Shown here: piece by piece, positions 56,209-64,000 of the stretch
Layout: each line of letters begins with the position of its first letter
Numbering within the stretch: position 1 is the stretch's first letter
Position numbers and translations under genes: made by a program
DNA from: DASUPK01 sp963815045
GTDB lineage: Bacteria > Actinomycetota > Thermoleophilia > Solirubrobacterales > 70-9
Direction: 5' to 3'
Length of the DNA: 64,000 nucleotides
Assembly (NCBI GenBank): GCA_963815045.1
Contig: CAWFET010000003.1
Coordinates: 372,001-436,000 of the forward strand
Notes under the pieces: generated by a model
Seen by the model: only the letters and a program-made list of their open reading frames with translations
Told to the model about the DNA's origin: nothing
Databases searched by the model: none

Positions 56209-57015
56209 GTGCCCGACTCCTTCTACGAGCGCGACGGTGACCTCTACGTCTCCACGGAGCTCACACGCGGGCCCTGGGATCCCAGCACCCAGCATGCCGG
56301 GCCGCCGGCGGCATTGATCGGGCGGGAGGTCGAGGGCCTGGGGGGTGGAAGGATCGGCGGCGAGGACGGCCCGGCGGCACAGGTGGGCCGGATCACCTAC
56401 GAGGTCCTGCGCGGCGTGCCGATCGCCCCGCTCCGCGTGGAGGCGAAGGTCGTCCGGCCAGGGAGGCGGGTCGAGATGTTCGAGGCCACCCTTGCCGACG
56501 AGGCGGGCGAGCCCCTGATGCGCGCCCAGGGGTGGCGGCTGCGAACCGAGCCGGTCGACTTCGAGGCGCCCGGGCCCTCACCGGAGGCCCCGCCTGGGCC
56601 CGAGAGGGGCGAGCCCGGCGAGTTCTTCCATACCGGCTACGACGTCGGCTATCACAGCGCCATGGAGTACCGGTTCACGAGCGGGGCATTCATGGAGACC
56701 GGTCCCGCGACCGTCTGGATGCGGATGGCCGTGCCGCTCCTGCCCGGCGAGCAGCCGACGCCGCTGCAGCGCGTCCTTGCCGCCGCCGACTCCGGGAACG
56801 GCGTGAGCGCCGCCCTCGACTGGTCGAGGTACCTGTTCATCAACGTGGATCTCTCGGTGCACCTGCACCGGATGCCGGAGGGCGAATGGGTCTGCCTGGA
56901 TGCGGTGACTCTCCCCGAGCCGAACGGCGTCGGGATGGCCGACACCCGCCTGCTCGACGAGCGCGGCCCGATCGGGCGTGCCGCCCAGACGCTGCTCGTC
57001 GCCGAGCGCTCCTGA
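56209..57015 (+). CDS. Thioesterase-family (double hot-dog) protein
   Basis: 268 residues forming two hot-dog units, like TesB-type acyl-CoA thioesterases and their DUF4442-like relatives. The first half has GPWDPSTQHAGPPAALIGREVEGL and ITYEVLRGVPIAPLRVEAKVVRPGRRVEMFEATLADEAGEPLMRAQGWRLR, the usual strand pattern. The second has SAMEYRFTSGAFMETGPATVWMRMAVPLLPGEQPTPLQRVLAAADSGNGV and ends VGMADTRLLDERGPIGRAAQTLLVAER. It probably hydrolyses acyl-CoA esters. GTG at 56209. Confidence 0.85.
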   Translation: MPDSFYERDGDLYVSTELTRGPWDPSTQHAGPPAALIGREVEGLGGGRIGGEDGPAAQVGRITYEVLRGVPIAPLRVEAKVVRPGRRVEMFEATLADEAGEPLMRAQGWRLRTEPVDFEAPGPSPEAPPGPERGEPGEFFHTGYDVGYHSAMEYRFTSGAFMETGPATVWMRMAVPLLPGEQPTPLQRVLAAADSGNGVSAALDWSRYLFINVDLSVHLHRMPEGEWVCLDAVTLPEPNGVGMADTRLLDERGPIGRAAQTLLVAERS

Positions 57016-57153
57016 ACGGCCGTCCACTCCTTACCAAGGCCTAACCCCGGTCTAACCGATGCATATCCGGCGCCGCCGATAGTTGCCGGGTCAAGTCAAC
57101 GGCGGCCGGAGCATGAATCTTCAGAGGGTGGCCGCAACCGAATGGAGGAACAC

Positions 57154-57858
57154 ATGAGAGGAAAGGTGAAGGCTTTCTCGGTGGCCGCCGCCGGGGCGCT
57201 GGCGCTTCTGGTTGTCGCGTTCGGTGGCACTGCGGTCGCCAAGGACCGCAACCACGACCAGATCTCCGACAAGTGGGAGAAGAAGTTCCATCTCTCGCTC
57301 AAGGTCGACCAGGCGAACAAGGACCAGGACAAGGACCACGTCGACAACCTGAACGAGTTCCAGGAGGGGACCAACCCCCGCTCCAAGGACTCGAACCACA
57401 ACGGCCGTCCCGACGGCCGTGAGGACGCCGATCACGACGGCCTCAACAACATGGGCGAGGACCAGACCGCCAACCTCCCCGACGATCAGGACACCGACAA
57501 CGACGGAATCGAGGACGGCGCGGAGAACCCCGGCACCATCGCCAGCTTCGACGGCACCACGCTGACCATCGACATCGCCGGTGGCGGCCAGGTCTCGGGC
57601 ACGGTGGATTCGACCACCGAGATCAAGTGCGAGTCTGAGGACGAGCACGAGTCCGATGACAACGAGGGACCCGGCACAGCCACGGCGTCGCATGACGGCA
57701 GCGGCGATCAGTCCGGCGAGAACGAGTCGGGCGATGACAACTCCGGTTCCGGCGACGGCGGCAGCGTCTGCACGACCGCCGATCTGACCCCGGGCACCGC
57801 GGTCCACGAGGCCGAGCTGCAGGGCACCACGTTCGAGAAGGTCGAGCTGGTCAAGTAG
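57154..57858 (+). CDS. Secreted calcium-binding (thrombospondin-3/EF-hand-like repeat) protein
   Basis: 234 residues. GGAGG five bases before the ATG at 57154 decides that start over 57142. A signal peptide (VKAFSVAAAGALALLVVAFGGTAVA) precedes a run of Asp/Asn-rich loops: RNHDQISDKWEKKF, DQDKDHVDNLNEFQEGTNP, DSNHNGRPDGREDADHDGLNNMGEDQTANLPDDQDTDNDGIEDG, the DxDxDGxxD pattern of thrombospondin type 3 and dockerin-like calcium sites. A small beta domain with IKCESE and GSVCTTADL (a likely disulfide pair) follows. It should fold only with calcium, outside the cell. The role is unknown. Confidence 0.85.
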   Translation: MRGKVKAFSVAAAGALALLVVAFGGTAVAKDRNHDQISDKWEKKFHLSLKVDQANKDQDKDHVDNLNEFQEGTNPRSKDSNHNGRPDGREDADHDGLNNMGEDQTANLPDDQDTDNDGIEDGAENPGTIASFDGTTLTIDIAGGGQVSGTVDSTTEIKCESEDEHESDDNEGPGTATASHDGSGDQSGENESGDDNSGSGDGGSVCTTADLTPGTAVHEAELQGTTFEKVELVK

Positions 57859-57882
57859 CCCTCATTCGCATCTCGCGAAGCG

Positions 57883-57909
57883 AACCGGGCGCCCATCGGG
57901 CGCCCGGTT
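57883..57909 (+). terminator. Strong hairpin terminator
   Basis: AACCGGGCGCCC (57883..57894) and GGGCGCCCGGTT (57898..57909) pair perfectly over 12 bp with a 3-base loop and lead into TTTCG. It lies between the calcium-binding gene and the converging GGDEF gene and could stop transcription from both sides. Confidence 0.75.
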
Positions 57910-57926
57910 TCGTTCTCGGCAGCGTT

Positions 57927-59957
57927 TCAGCTGACGGGGACCGGGACCGGGAGGCGATCGGCGGGCGTCGCGCGAACGACCCGCTCGAGGATCTCGACCA
58001 GCTTGGGGTCGAACTGGGAGCCGGCGCAGTCGCGGAGCTCGGCAAGGGCGCCCTCCGGGGTGCGGGCGGCCGAGTAGGGGCGCTCAAAGGTCATCGCGTC
58101 GTACGCGTCGCACACGAGGATGATCCGCGAGGCCAGCGGAACGTCCTCGCCAACCAACCGGTCCGGGTAGCCCTTGCCGTCCCAGCGCTCGTGCGAGGAT
58201 CGGATCAGCCTGCCGACCGAGGCGAGGGAGGGAGCGGCGACGACGATCCTCTCTCCGAGGATCGTGTGCTGGTGCATGAACTCCCACTCCGCCTCGTCGA
58301 GCGGACCCGACTTGTTGAGGATCGCATCGGGGATCGCGATCTTTCCGATGTCATGCAGCTCCGAGGCCCGGCCGAGGGCCGCCAGCTCCCCGGGGGAAAG
58401 CTCGAGCTCCTCCCCAATGGCGAGGGCCAGGGTCTTCACCGCGTTGACGTGCTCGCTCAGCTCGGGGGCGCGCTGGTTGAGGATCCTGAGCAGGACCGCC
58501 TCGACCTCGCCACCGCTGGTGGGGCGGTGTGAGTCCTTGTCCGCGTACATGCGCTGGTCAGCGAGCTGCAGGGCAGTGCTTGCGCTGGTCGCATCCGCGG
58601 GAACCTCGGCCGTGCCGCACGAGCAGGAGACCTTGAAGCCCTCGCCGCGCTCGCTCAGGGCCGCAGCGCCCGCAGCCACCGAGGCCGCGGCGGCGGTCGC
58701 GTCGCCGGGGAGCAGCATCGCGAATTCGTCCCCGCCCATTCGGTAGGCCCGGCCACGGTCTCCGACGGCCTCGGCGAGCTGCCGTCCCAGCCGCACGAGC
58801 AGCGCGTCGCCGGCCGGATGGCCGAAGGCGTCGTTGTAGGCCTTGAACCCGTCCAGATCGAGAAAGGCGACGACGTGCGGCGGGGCTTCGTCCAGGTTGA
58901 AGAGCCGGTCGAGGTCGTAGACCAGCTTCCCGCGGTTGGAGAGGCCGGTCAGGGGATCGGTCTCGAGCTCGGTGACCAGGCGATGGTTCTGGGCGAAGGT
59001 GAGGCCGAGCCTGACGACCACCGCCAGCAGGGTCGCCACCGTCAGGGCGGCGACCGCCGGCTCGTTCATGTCCTGGCGCTCGAGCATCAGCAATGCGAGG
59101 ACGGCGAGCGCGAAGATCGTCGGGGAGGCGAACGCGCGCCAGCCCTCGGCGGGCTCGGTCTCCCGGTGCTTGGGCGAGGGCTGCAGCGCGGCGGCCGCGA
59201 TCAGGACTGTCGCCAGCGGCCAGAGAAAGTTGTTCCAGGAGGCCGAGGTGTACGTCCCGGCCAGTGACTGGTAGGTGTAGACGGAGTCCCCGATCGCCGC
59301 GCAGGCCACGCCCGCCGCGATCAGACCCAGGCCGCGGCCCGGTCGCCAGCCCGTGAGTGCGACGGCCCCGGCTGCGACCGCGAGGATCGTGAGATCGAGG
59401 GCGGGATAGCCCACCGCCGCGGCGATCTCGAGCGGAGTCCCGCTCGTGTTGCGGAGGACGAAGTCCATCACCAGGCTGGCGCCGATGGCGGTGACGCAGA
59501 GGGCGCCCATCGCCACGTCGGTCCACACCACCGCGGTCATCTGCGCGACGCGGTCCCGGACGTAGACGACAAGCCCGGCGAGGAGGAAGAAGTAGCCGGC
59601 GAAGTAGAGGGCGTCGTCCACCGACGGGAACGGCGGGCTCGCCATGTCCCGTAGAGCGATCGTCCAGTAGAGGTCTCCCACTGCCCAGCTCAACAGGCCG
59701 ATGCCGAGGAGCGCCCACTGCAGCCTCTCCTCCCTCCGCAGGGCCGCGCGGCCGAGCGTGACGATGGCCGCCGACATCGTCACGAAGTCATAGACCCACT
59801 CCTCGATGAAGAAGCTGTAGTGGGGGGCACCGAGATCGAACGTGTTGTGGGCGATCACGAGCGCGAGCGCCGCAACGACGAGGCCGCAGAAGCCGACCGT
59901 CCCGATACGGACGAGGGTGCGAGGTTGTGCCGAAGCGTGGTCCACGGTTAACAGCAA
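57927..59957 (-). CDS. Membrane GGDEF / HD-GYP cyclic-di-GMP protein
   Basis: 676 residues. The first ~320 hold nine or so membrane helices of a MASE-like sensor. A diguanylate cyclase domain follows: DPLTGLSNRG (residues 334-343), FLDLDGFKAYNDAFGH, GGDEF (408-412). No RxxD inhibitory site stands at the usual place. An HD-GYP phosphodiesterase domain ends the protein: ELHDIGKIAIPD (533-544), HTILGERI, SHERWDGKGYPDR (588-600), CDAYDAMT. The normal HHE is SHE, so one metal-ligand His is missing. The protein may make, break or only sense cyclic-di-GMP. TTG at 59957; GTG at residue 5 is also possible. Confidence 0.9.
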   Translation of the reverse strand: MLLTVDHASAQPRTLVRIGTVGFCGLVVAALALVIAHNTFDLGAPHYSFFIEEWVYDFVTMSAAIVTLGRAALRREERLQWALLGIGLLSWAVGDLYWTIALRDMASPPFPSVDDALYFAGYFFLLAGLVVYVRDRVAQMTAVVWTDVAMGALCVTAIGASLVMDFVLRNTSGTPLEIAAAVGYPALDLTILAVAAGAVALTGWRPGRGLGLIAAGVACAAIGDSVYTYQSLAGTYTSASWNNFLWPLATVLIAAAALQPSPKHRETEPAEGWRAFASPTIFALAVLALLMLERQDMNEPAVAALTVATLLAVVVRLGLTFAQNHRLVTELETDPLTGLSNRGKLVYDLDRLFNLDEAPPHVVAFLDLDGFKAYNDAFGHPAGDALLVRLGRQLAEAVGDRGRAYRMGGDEFAMLLPGDATAAAASVAAGAAALSERGEGFKVSCSCGTAEVPADATSASTALQLADQRMYADKDSHRPTSGGEVEAVLLRILNQRAPELSEHVNAVKTLALAIGEELELSPGELAALGRASELHDIGKIAIPDAILNKSGPLDEAEWEFMHQHTILGERIVVAAPSLASVGRLIRSSHERWDGKGYPDRLVGEDVPLASRIILVCDAYDAMTFERPYSAARTPEGALAELRDCAGSQFDPKLVEILERVVRATPADRLPVPVPVS

Positions 59958-60098
59958 GACACGACGAGCAATTCCCCCTCGCCTACTTCATCGTCCACGC
60001 AGCCTTTTCCTGTAGATCGATAGTAAGTAGCCGAACCGGCGCATCGCGGGCGAGGCCGTGAGACACTGCGGGTGCAGGGGGAATCGTTCTCGAAGCGG

Positions 60099-61262
60099 AT
60101 GTCGAGCCATAGGGACAAGCAGAGCGGAGCGCCGCGCGGCCTGATTGCGGCCGTGTTCGTGCTGATCGCGCTGTTCGCGACGGCATCCTCGGCCTTCGCC
60201 GGCCAGGATGCCCTGAAGGGCGGCTCCGTCGTGATCCAGCTGCACGGCTCGCGGGGGCTGAAACTGAAGCCGGGAAGCCTCACTCTGCCGATCACGGGTG
60301 GCGCCGTCGATCCCGTGGATGGCTCGGGCACCGTGCAGGTCTCCGGGGGCCTCAAGGCCAAGCGCGGCAAGCGCAGGGTGAAGGTGACGATCACCGCCCT
60401 CAACCTGGGAGCCAACGGCGGGGCGGGAACCGTCTCCGCCAAGGTCGGCAAGAAGAAGGTGCCCGCCTTCGGCGCTCTGACGGGCGGCTCGGTGGCGCGC
60501 GACGGATGGGGTGCGAAGATCTCCAACATCAGCGCCACGATCGCCGGAAAGGGTGCTCAGGCGCTCAACCGGGCTTTCTCGCCCCGCAAGAAGGCGGGCA
60601 AGTCCGCGGGCCGCCGGGTGAAGGCCGGACAGTCCCTGGGAACGGTGGTCTCGGTCACCACCGACCCGTTGTCGGTGGAGGTCGTGCCGGGAACCGGAAC
60701 CATGACCCTTCACACCAACCTGCTCGGTTCGTTCGCCTCGAAGCTTCCCCAGCACTGTGTCCTGGCTCTGACCGGAGTCACACCGATCGCCCCGGCCTCC
60801 CAGTCCCTTGCGGACTTCACGTTCCCGGTGACGGGAGGAAGCGCCGCGCCGGACTTCAGCGCCGGCGAGCTCCTGACCGGCGGGGGCCAGCGGATCACCA
60901 AGACCGGCGGGCTCGGCACGCCCAGTGCCTGCTCCAGCGCCGCCCCGCCGGTCGGCTCGCGTCTCGACAGTACGGACCTGGGCGTCGGCTTCACGCAGAA
61001 CTTCCTGCTTTCGACCGCCGCTCTTCCCAACGGCACCGTCCTTCGTGCACCGCTGGGTGACGTCGACTTCTCCACCGGCACCCGCTCGGTCGATCCGAAC
61101 ACCAAGACGTTGACGGTCACTGGGGCGACCGTCAGGCTTCAGAACCTCGCCGCGTTCACGCTCAACACGGTCTTCCCGACCGAATCCGGGAACGCCAGCG
61201 ACGACTTCGCCCCTGGTGATCTGATCGGCACGCTCGACATCACGGGTGCGAAGCTGCGCTAG
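60099..61262 (+). CDS. Secreted beta-rich protein with two HtaA-like repeats
   Basis: 387 residues from ATG 60099; GTG at 60072 gives nine more. A signal peptide (GLIAAVFVLIALFATASSAFA) is followed by two related beta-rich halves. The first runs VVIQLHGSRGLKLKPGSLTLPITGGAVDPVDGSGTVQVSGGLKA; the second runs TLHTNLLGSFASKLPQHC, ADFTFPVTGGSAAPDFSAGELLTGGGQRI. The alternation of small-residue strands and PITGG/PVTGG turns is like HtaA-type domains of actinobacterial heme-uptake proteins, but the heme-binding Tyr/His are not clear. Two cysteines (PQHC, SACS) may pair. The stop codon touches the tRNA-Ser 3' end. Confidence 0.7.
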   Translation: MSSHRDKQSGAPRGLIAAVFVLIALFATASSAFAGQDALKGGSVVIQLHGSRGLKLKPGSLTLPITGGAVDPVDGSGTVQVSGGLKAKRGKRRVKVTITALNLGANGGAGTVSAKVGKKKVPAFGALTGGSVARDGWGAKISNISATIAGKGAQALNRAFSPRKKAGKSAGRRVKAGQSLGTVVSVTTDPLSVEVVPGTGTMTLHTNLLGSFASKLPQHCVLALTGVTPIAPASQSLADFTFPVTGGSAAPDFSAGELLTGGGQRITKTGGLGTPSACSSAAPPVGSRLDSTDLGVGFTQNFLLSTAALPNGTVLRAPLGDVDFSTGTRSVDPNTKTLTVTGATVRLQNLAAFTLNTVFPTESGNASDDFAPGDLIGTLDITGAKLR

Positions 61263-61350
61263 CGGAGGGGGAGGGATTCGAACCCCCGAGGGACCGAAGG
61301 CCCCTAACGGCTTTCAAGGCCGCCGCATTCAACCGCTCTGCCACCCCTCC
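61263..61350 (-). tRNA. tRNA-Ser (anticodon UGA)
   Basis: 88 bases on the minus strand. The acceptor arm GGAGGGG pairs with CCCCTCC, discriminator G; the anticodon loop CTTGAAA carries TGA between GGC/GCC-type stems; a long variable arm typical of serine tRNA follows (GGGGCCTTCGGTCCC), and the T loop is GTTCGAATC. CCA is not encoded. It lies directly after the stop of the secreted protein gene on the other strand, so that transcript would run antisense into it. Confidence 0.95.
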
Positions 61351-61371
61351 GGGGGGCGATGCGCCTGAAGG

Positions 61372-61878
61372 CTAGTCGCGCGGGCTGCAGACGACGACCG
61401 GGATCCGCCGGTCGCCCGCCCGCTCCTGGTAGCGCGCGAATCCCGGATAGAACTCGGTGGCGAGGTCCCAGAGCCGCTGGCGCTGCGCGCCCTCGGCCTC
61501 CTTCGCCCGGTAGTCGCCTCCGCCGCCCTTGGTCCAGAGCTCGACGTCGGGATTGGCGGTGACGTTGTGGTACCAGGCCGGATGATCGCGGTGACCTCCT
61601 CGTGAGGCGATCAGGATCACGTCGTCGCCGTCGGTGAAGTAGGCGAGCGGCGTCGACCTCTGCTTGCCGCTCCTGGCGCCGGTGTGAGTGAGCAGCACGG
61701 TGGGAGCGTTGATCGTCGTCTTCACCCGCCCGCCGGTCGCCCTCATCAGATACGGGTCGATCTTGTTGCCGACGTTGACGAGGAACCAGGTGAAGGGCTT
61801 CTGGCGCGCCGCCCACGAGAGCGAGCTCATCCAGGCCCCCTTTGGCTTCTTCGGGTCGTATGAGGGAACTCGGCCCAC
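61372..61878 (-). CDS. Deazaflavin (F420)-dependent nitroreductase family protein
   Basis: 168 residues of the DDN split-barrel family. VGNKIDPYLMRATGGRVKTTINAPTVLLTHTGARSGKQRSTPLAYFTDGDDVILIAS and GGHRDHPAWYHNVTANPDVELW are the family's cofactor-binding strands, with Arg-Ser-Gly-Lys contacting the F420 phosphate. Such enzymes use F420H2 to reduce quinones or nitro compounds, protecting from oxidative stress. GTG at 61878; the Met at residue 17 is a possible second start. F420 use supports an actinobacterial host. Confidence 0.92.
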   Translation of the reverse strand: MGRVPSYDPKKPKGAWMSSLSWAARQKPFTWFLVNVGNKIDPYLMRATGGRVKTTINAPTVLLTHTGARSGKQRSTPLAYFTDGDDVILIASRGGHRDHPAWYHNVTANPDVELWTKGGGGDYRAKEAEGAQRQRLWDLATEFYPGFARYQERAGDRRIPVVVCSPRD

Positions 61879-61927
61879 GTTCAGGATCCTTCCAGCTTCG
61901 CCGTCAGGTCGCGGCCACAGGCGGCCG

Positions 61928-64000
61928 CTACGAGATCAGCTCACCCAAGCGGGCCGAGCGCAGCAGCTCGCCGAGGGCCTCGGGCGGCTGAGGCCGGGCG
62001 AAGTAGTAGCCCTGCCCGCGGTCGCAGTGGAGGGTCTGGAGCTCGCGGAGCTGCTCCTCGCGCTCGAGTCCCTCGGCGGTCGCCGTCAGCCCGAGCCCGT
62101 GCGCCAGCCCGACGATCGCCGCAACCCCGGCCGAGTCCTCACGCGCGCGCCCCAGCCCGGCGATGAACGAGGCATCGATCTTGATCGCGTTCAGCCGCGG
62201 CAGGCGCTTCAGGCTGCCGAAGGACGAGATCGCGACGCCGAAGTCGTCGATCAGGAGGCGAATTCCCAGCGCCTCGAGGTCCGGAATCGCGCCGAGCGCC
62301 GCCGCCCGGCGATCCATCACGGCTCGCTCGGCGATCTCGAGGCAGATGGAGGAGGCCGGGAGCTCGGCGTCGGCGATCGCCTGCGCGATCTTGCCGCTCA
62401 ATCCCGGATCGGCCAGCCGCCGCTCGCTGATGTTGACCGACACTGTGAGGCGCTCGGCATCGGGTAGCTCGCTCCGCCAGCGCGCCGCCTGGAAGCAGGC
62501 CTCCCTCATGACCAGGTCATCGATCTCCGCGATCAGGTCGGATGCCTCCGCGACGAAGAGGAACTGCGCCGGTTCGAGCAGGCCGCGCTCGGGGTGCTGC
62601 CAGCGGACGAGCGCCTCGGCCCCGGTGACCTCGCCGCTCATCAGGTCCACCTCCGGCTGGTAGTGGACGAGCACCTCCCCGTTCGAGACCGCCTCTCGGA
62701 GCTCGCGCTCGAGGGCGGTCTGGTCGGTCTCGCCTGCCCGCATCCAGGTCTCGAACACCGCATAGCGGGACTTCCCGGCGGCCTTCGCCCGGTACATGGC
62801 GAGGTCGGCGTCGCCCAGCACCTCGTCCGGCTCGGCGGGCGTTCCGTCGGCCGCGTAGAGCGCGATGCCGATGCTGGCGGCCTGCGTGATCGCCCTGCCC
62901 TGCACGTCGATCGGCTTCCCCATCGCGTCGATGACGCGGTCGGCGATCGTCCGCACCGCGCGGTCCCCCACCTCCTCGCAGAGCAGCGCGAACTCGTCGC
63001 CGCCGAGGCGCGCCAGGGTGTCGCCGGCGCGAAGCAGCCGCTCGAGGCGCCGGGCGACCTCGATCAGGACCTGGTCGCCCGCGGCGTGGCCGAGAGTGTC
63101 GTTGACCAGCTTGAAGGCGTCGAGGTCGATGTAGACGATCGCGTAGCCCGCGGTGCCGCGGCGGCTCCCCGCCATCCGGACGCGGTCGGCGAAGAGCGTG
63201 CGGTTCGGCAGCCCCGTGAGGGAGTCGTGGAGCGCCTGGCGGGTGAGCCGCTCCTCGGACTCCTTGCGCTCGGAGATGTCCTCCATCTGGCTGAGCAGGT
63301 AGCTGAACGCACCCTCCCCGTCGTAGACAGGTGAGACGTTCAGCGAGATCCAGACCGAATGCCCCTGGGCGTGGACGTAGCGCTTCTCGGTCCGGTAGCC
63401 GTAGCGCTCGCCGTCGATCAGGTCGCGGAGCGCATCGAGGTCCGCATCCACGTGATCGGGGTGGGTGATCTCGCTGAAGGTCCGGCCGAGCAGCTCGTGG
63501 TCGGGATAGCCGGTGATCTCGCACAGGGCGCGGTTCACCCGCTGGAAGCGGCCGCCGGTCGAGACGAGGGCCATCCCCACCTGGCTGTCGTCGAACGCCT
63601 TGCGGAAGAGCTCCTCGGTCTCCCCGAGCTCAGTGCTGGTCCGGCGCAGCGCGAGGACGAGAGCGTGGATGGCCGGGCCGACCGTCCCGGCGAGCACGAC
63701 GGCCACGATCACTCGCTGGACCTGCTCGCCGTCGTAACCGCCCTGTCCGGGCAGGACCATCGGGAGAAGCAGAGTCACGCCCATCGCCACGATGGACAGG
63801 GCCAGTTCGCGGCCCGTGCCGTAGATCGCGAACCAGCTGATTGGGATCGCAAGCAGCGGGTCGAAGACCGTCGGCACCCTGCCGCTCGCATCGCGGAGCA
63901 GCGCGAGGATCACGAAGTAGGCGAGGGGCGGGATCGCCTGAGTCCACGCCGGGAAGCGCTCCCAGGGCAAGAGCAGCACGGACCCGATGATGAGCGGGAC
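61928..64000 (-). CDS. Membrane PAS / GGDEF / EAL cyclic-di-GMP protein (5' end beyond right edge)
   Basis: The frame is open to the window edge; a GTG at 63979 is possible, but codons 63980-64000 continue a membrane helix (LIIGSVLLLPW), so the true start is probably outside. Several helices come first, then a PAS domain (FRKAFDDSQVGMALVSTGGRFQRVNRALCEITGY), GGDEF domain (DSLTGLPNRTLF, LGGDEFALLCEE) and an EAL domain with EALVRW, NISERRL, LLIDDFGV, IKIDASFI, TAEGLE and QGYYFARP. All EAL metal and catalytic positions look intact, so it is probably an active phosphodiesterase, and perhaps also a cyclase. Its end is 50 bases from the nitroreductase start. Confidence 0.92.
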   Translation of the reverse strand, partial: VPLIIGSVLLLPWERFPAWTQAIPPLAYFVILALLRDASGRVPTVFDPLLAIPISWFAIYGTGRELALSIVAMGVTLLLPMVLPGQGGYDGEQVQRVIVAVVLAGTVGPAIHALVLALRRTSTELGETEELFRKAFDDSQVGMALVSTGGRFQRVNRALCEITGYPDHELLGRTFSEITHPDHVDADLDALRDLIDGERYGYRTEKRYVHAQGHSVWISLNVSPVYDGEGAFSYLLSQMEDISERKESEERLTRQALHDSLTGLPNRTLFADRVRMAGSRRGTAGYAIVYIDLDAFKLVNDTLGHAAGDQVLIEVARRLERLLRAGDTLARLGGDEFALLCEEVGDRAVRTIADRVIDAMGKPIDVQGRAITQAASIGIALYAADGTPAEPDEVLGDADLAMYRAKAAGKSRYAVFETWMRAGETDQTALERELREAVSNGEVLVHYQPEVDLMSGEVTGAEALVRWQHPERGLLEPAQFLFVAEASDLIAEIDDLVMREACFQAARWRSELPDAERLTVSVNISERRLADPGLSGKIAQAIADAELPASSICLEIAERAVMDRRAAALGAIPDLEALGIRLLIDDFGVAISSFGSLKRLPRLNAIKIDASFIAGLGRAREDSAGVAAIVGLAHGLGLTATAEGLEREEQLRELQTLHCDRGQGYYFARPQPPEALGELLRSARLGELIS

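Overview
The window is a dense, GC-rich stretch of a bacterial chromosome with about 58 protein genes, one tRNA and no insertion sequence, phage or CRISPR array. Protein content and style point to a high-GC actinobacterium, most likely class Thermoleophilia (Solirubrobacterales-like): F420-type nitroreductase, LuxR-type regulators, many GTG and TTG starts, secreted proteins ending in Lys/Arg/Thr-rich beta modules, and very many genes whose start codon lies 6-9 bases after a TAnnnT box with no Shine-Dalgarno sequence, which is the layout of leaderless mRNAs. This lineage call is inferred from gene style, not from a marker-gene tree. No stretch longer than 300 bases lacks a gene; the largest gap is 12926-13162 (237 bases, hairpins only).

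Layout. 1-10389: a DsbA-like fragment, a Na+/H+ antiporter, a PfkB-type sugar kinase, a quinone oxidoreductase, a DEAD-box helicase, a small conserved gene coupled to a Kup potassium transporter, a histidine kinase/response regulator pair and a low-complexity membrane-anchored protein. 10416-14410: an EamA transporter, then a HAD protein, an APH-type kinase and an acyl-CoA dehydrogenase. These last three are the three domains of the eukaryotic fusion enzyme ACAD10, here as separate neighbouring genes, and are the most interesting metabolic set in the window. 14424-25800: a RibD-like reductase, an RpiB-like isomerase, a sulfotransferase, a haloalkane dehalogenase, a DUF2804 protein, two membrane proteins, a prepilin-like protein, a frameshifted SDR followed by an alpha/beta hydrolase, a zinc-ribbon membrane protein, a saccharopine-dehydrogenase-like reductase and a membrane protein. 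25797-33851: a copper-flavoured area with an LPXTG-anchored cupredoxin and a large secreted protein joining a PHM/Nod19-like two-copper region to a cupredoxin, with a tandem-domain ThyX and transporters between them.

33919-49389 is a full 14-gene respiratory complex I operon read on the minus strand in the standard order nuoA to nuoN. It is tightly overlapped throughout, with one foreign gene (SnoaL-like) between nuoI and nuoJ that carries its own candidate -10 box made partly from the nuoI stop codon. Upstream of nuoA there is a TATAAG -10 box and a palindrome over the -35 region.

49525-64000: a small membrane protein, a two-domain VOC protein divergent from an HxlR-type regulator, a secreted YWTD-like repeat protein, a flavin reductase, a lipoprotein cytochrome c, serS (which has no normal start codon), a NarL-type regulator, msrB, a thioesterase, a calcium-binding secreted protein, two cyclic-di-GMP proteins (GGDEF/HD-GYP and PAS/GGDEF/EAL), a secreted beta-rich protein, tRNA-Ser(UGA) and a deazaflavin-dependent nitroreductase. 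The picture is of an aerobic organism with a standard NADH-driven respiratory chain, extracytoplasmic copper proteins, fatty- or hydroxy-acid oxidation genes and cyclic-di-GMP signalling.
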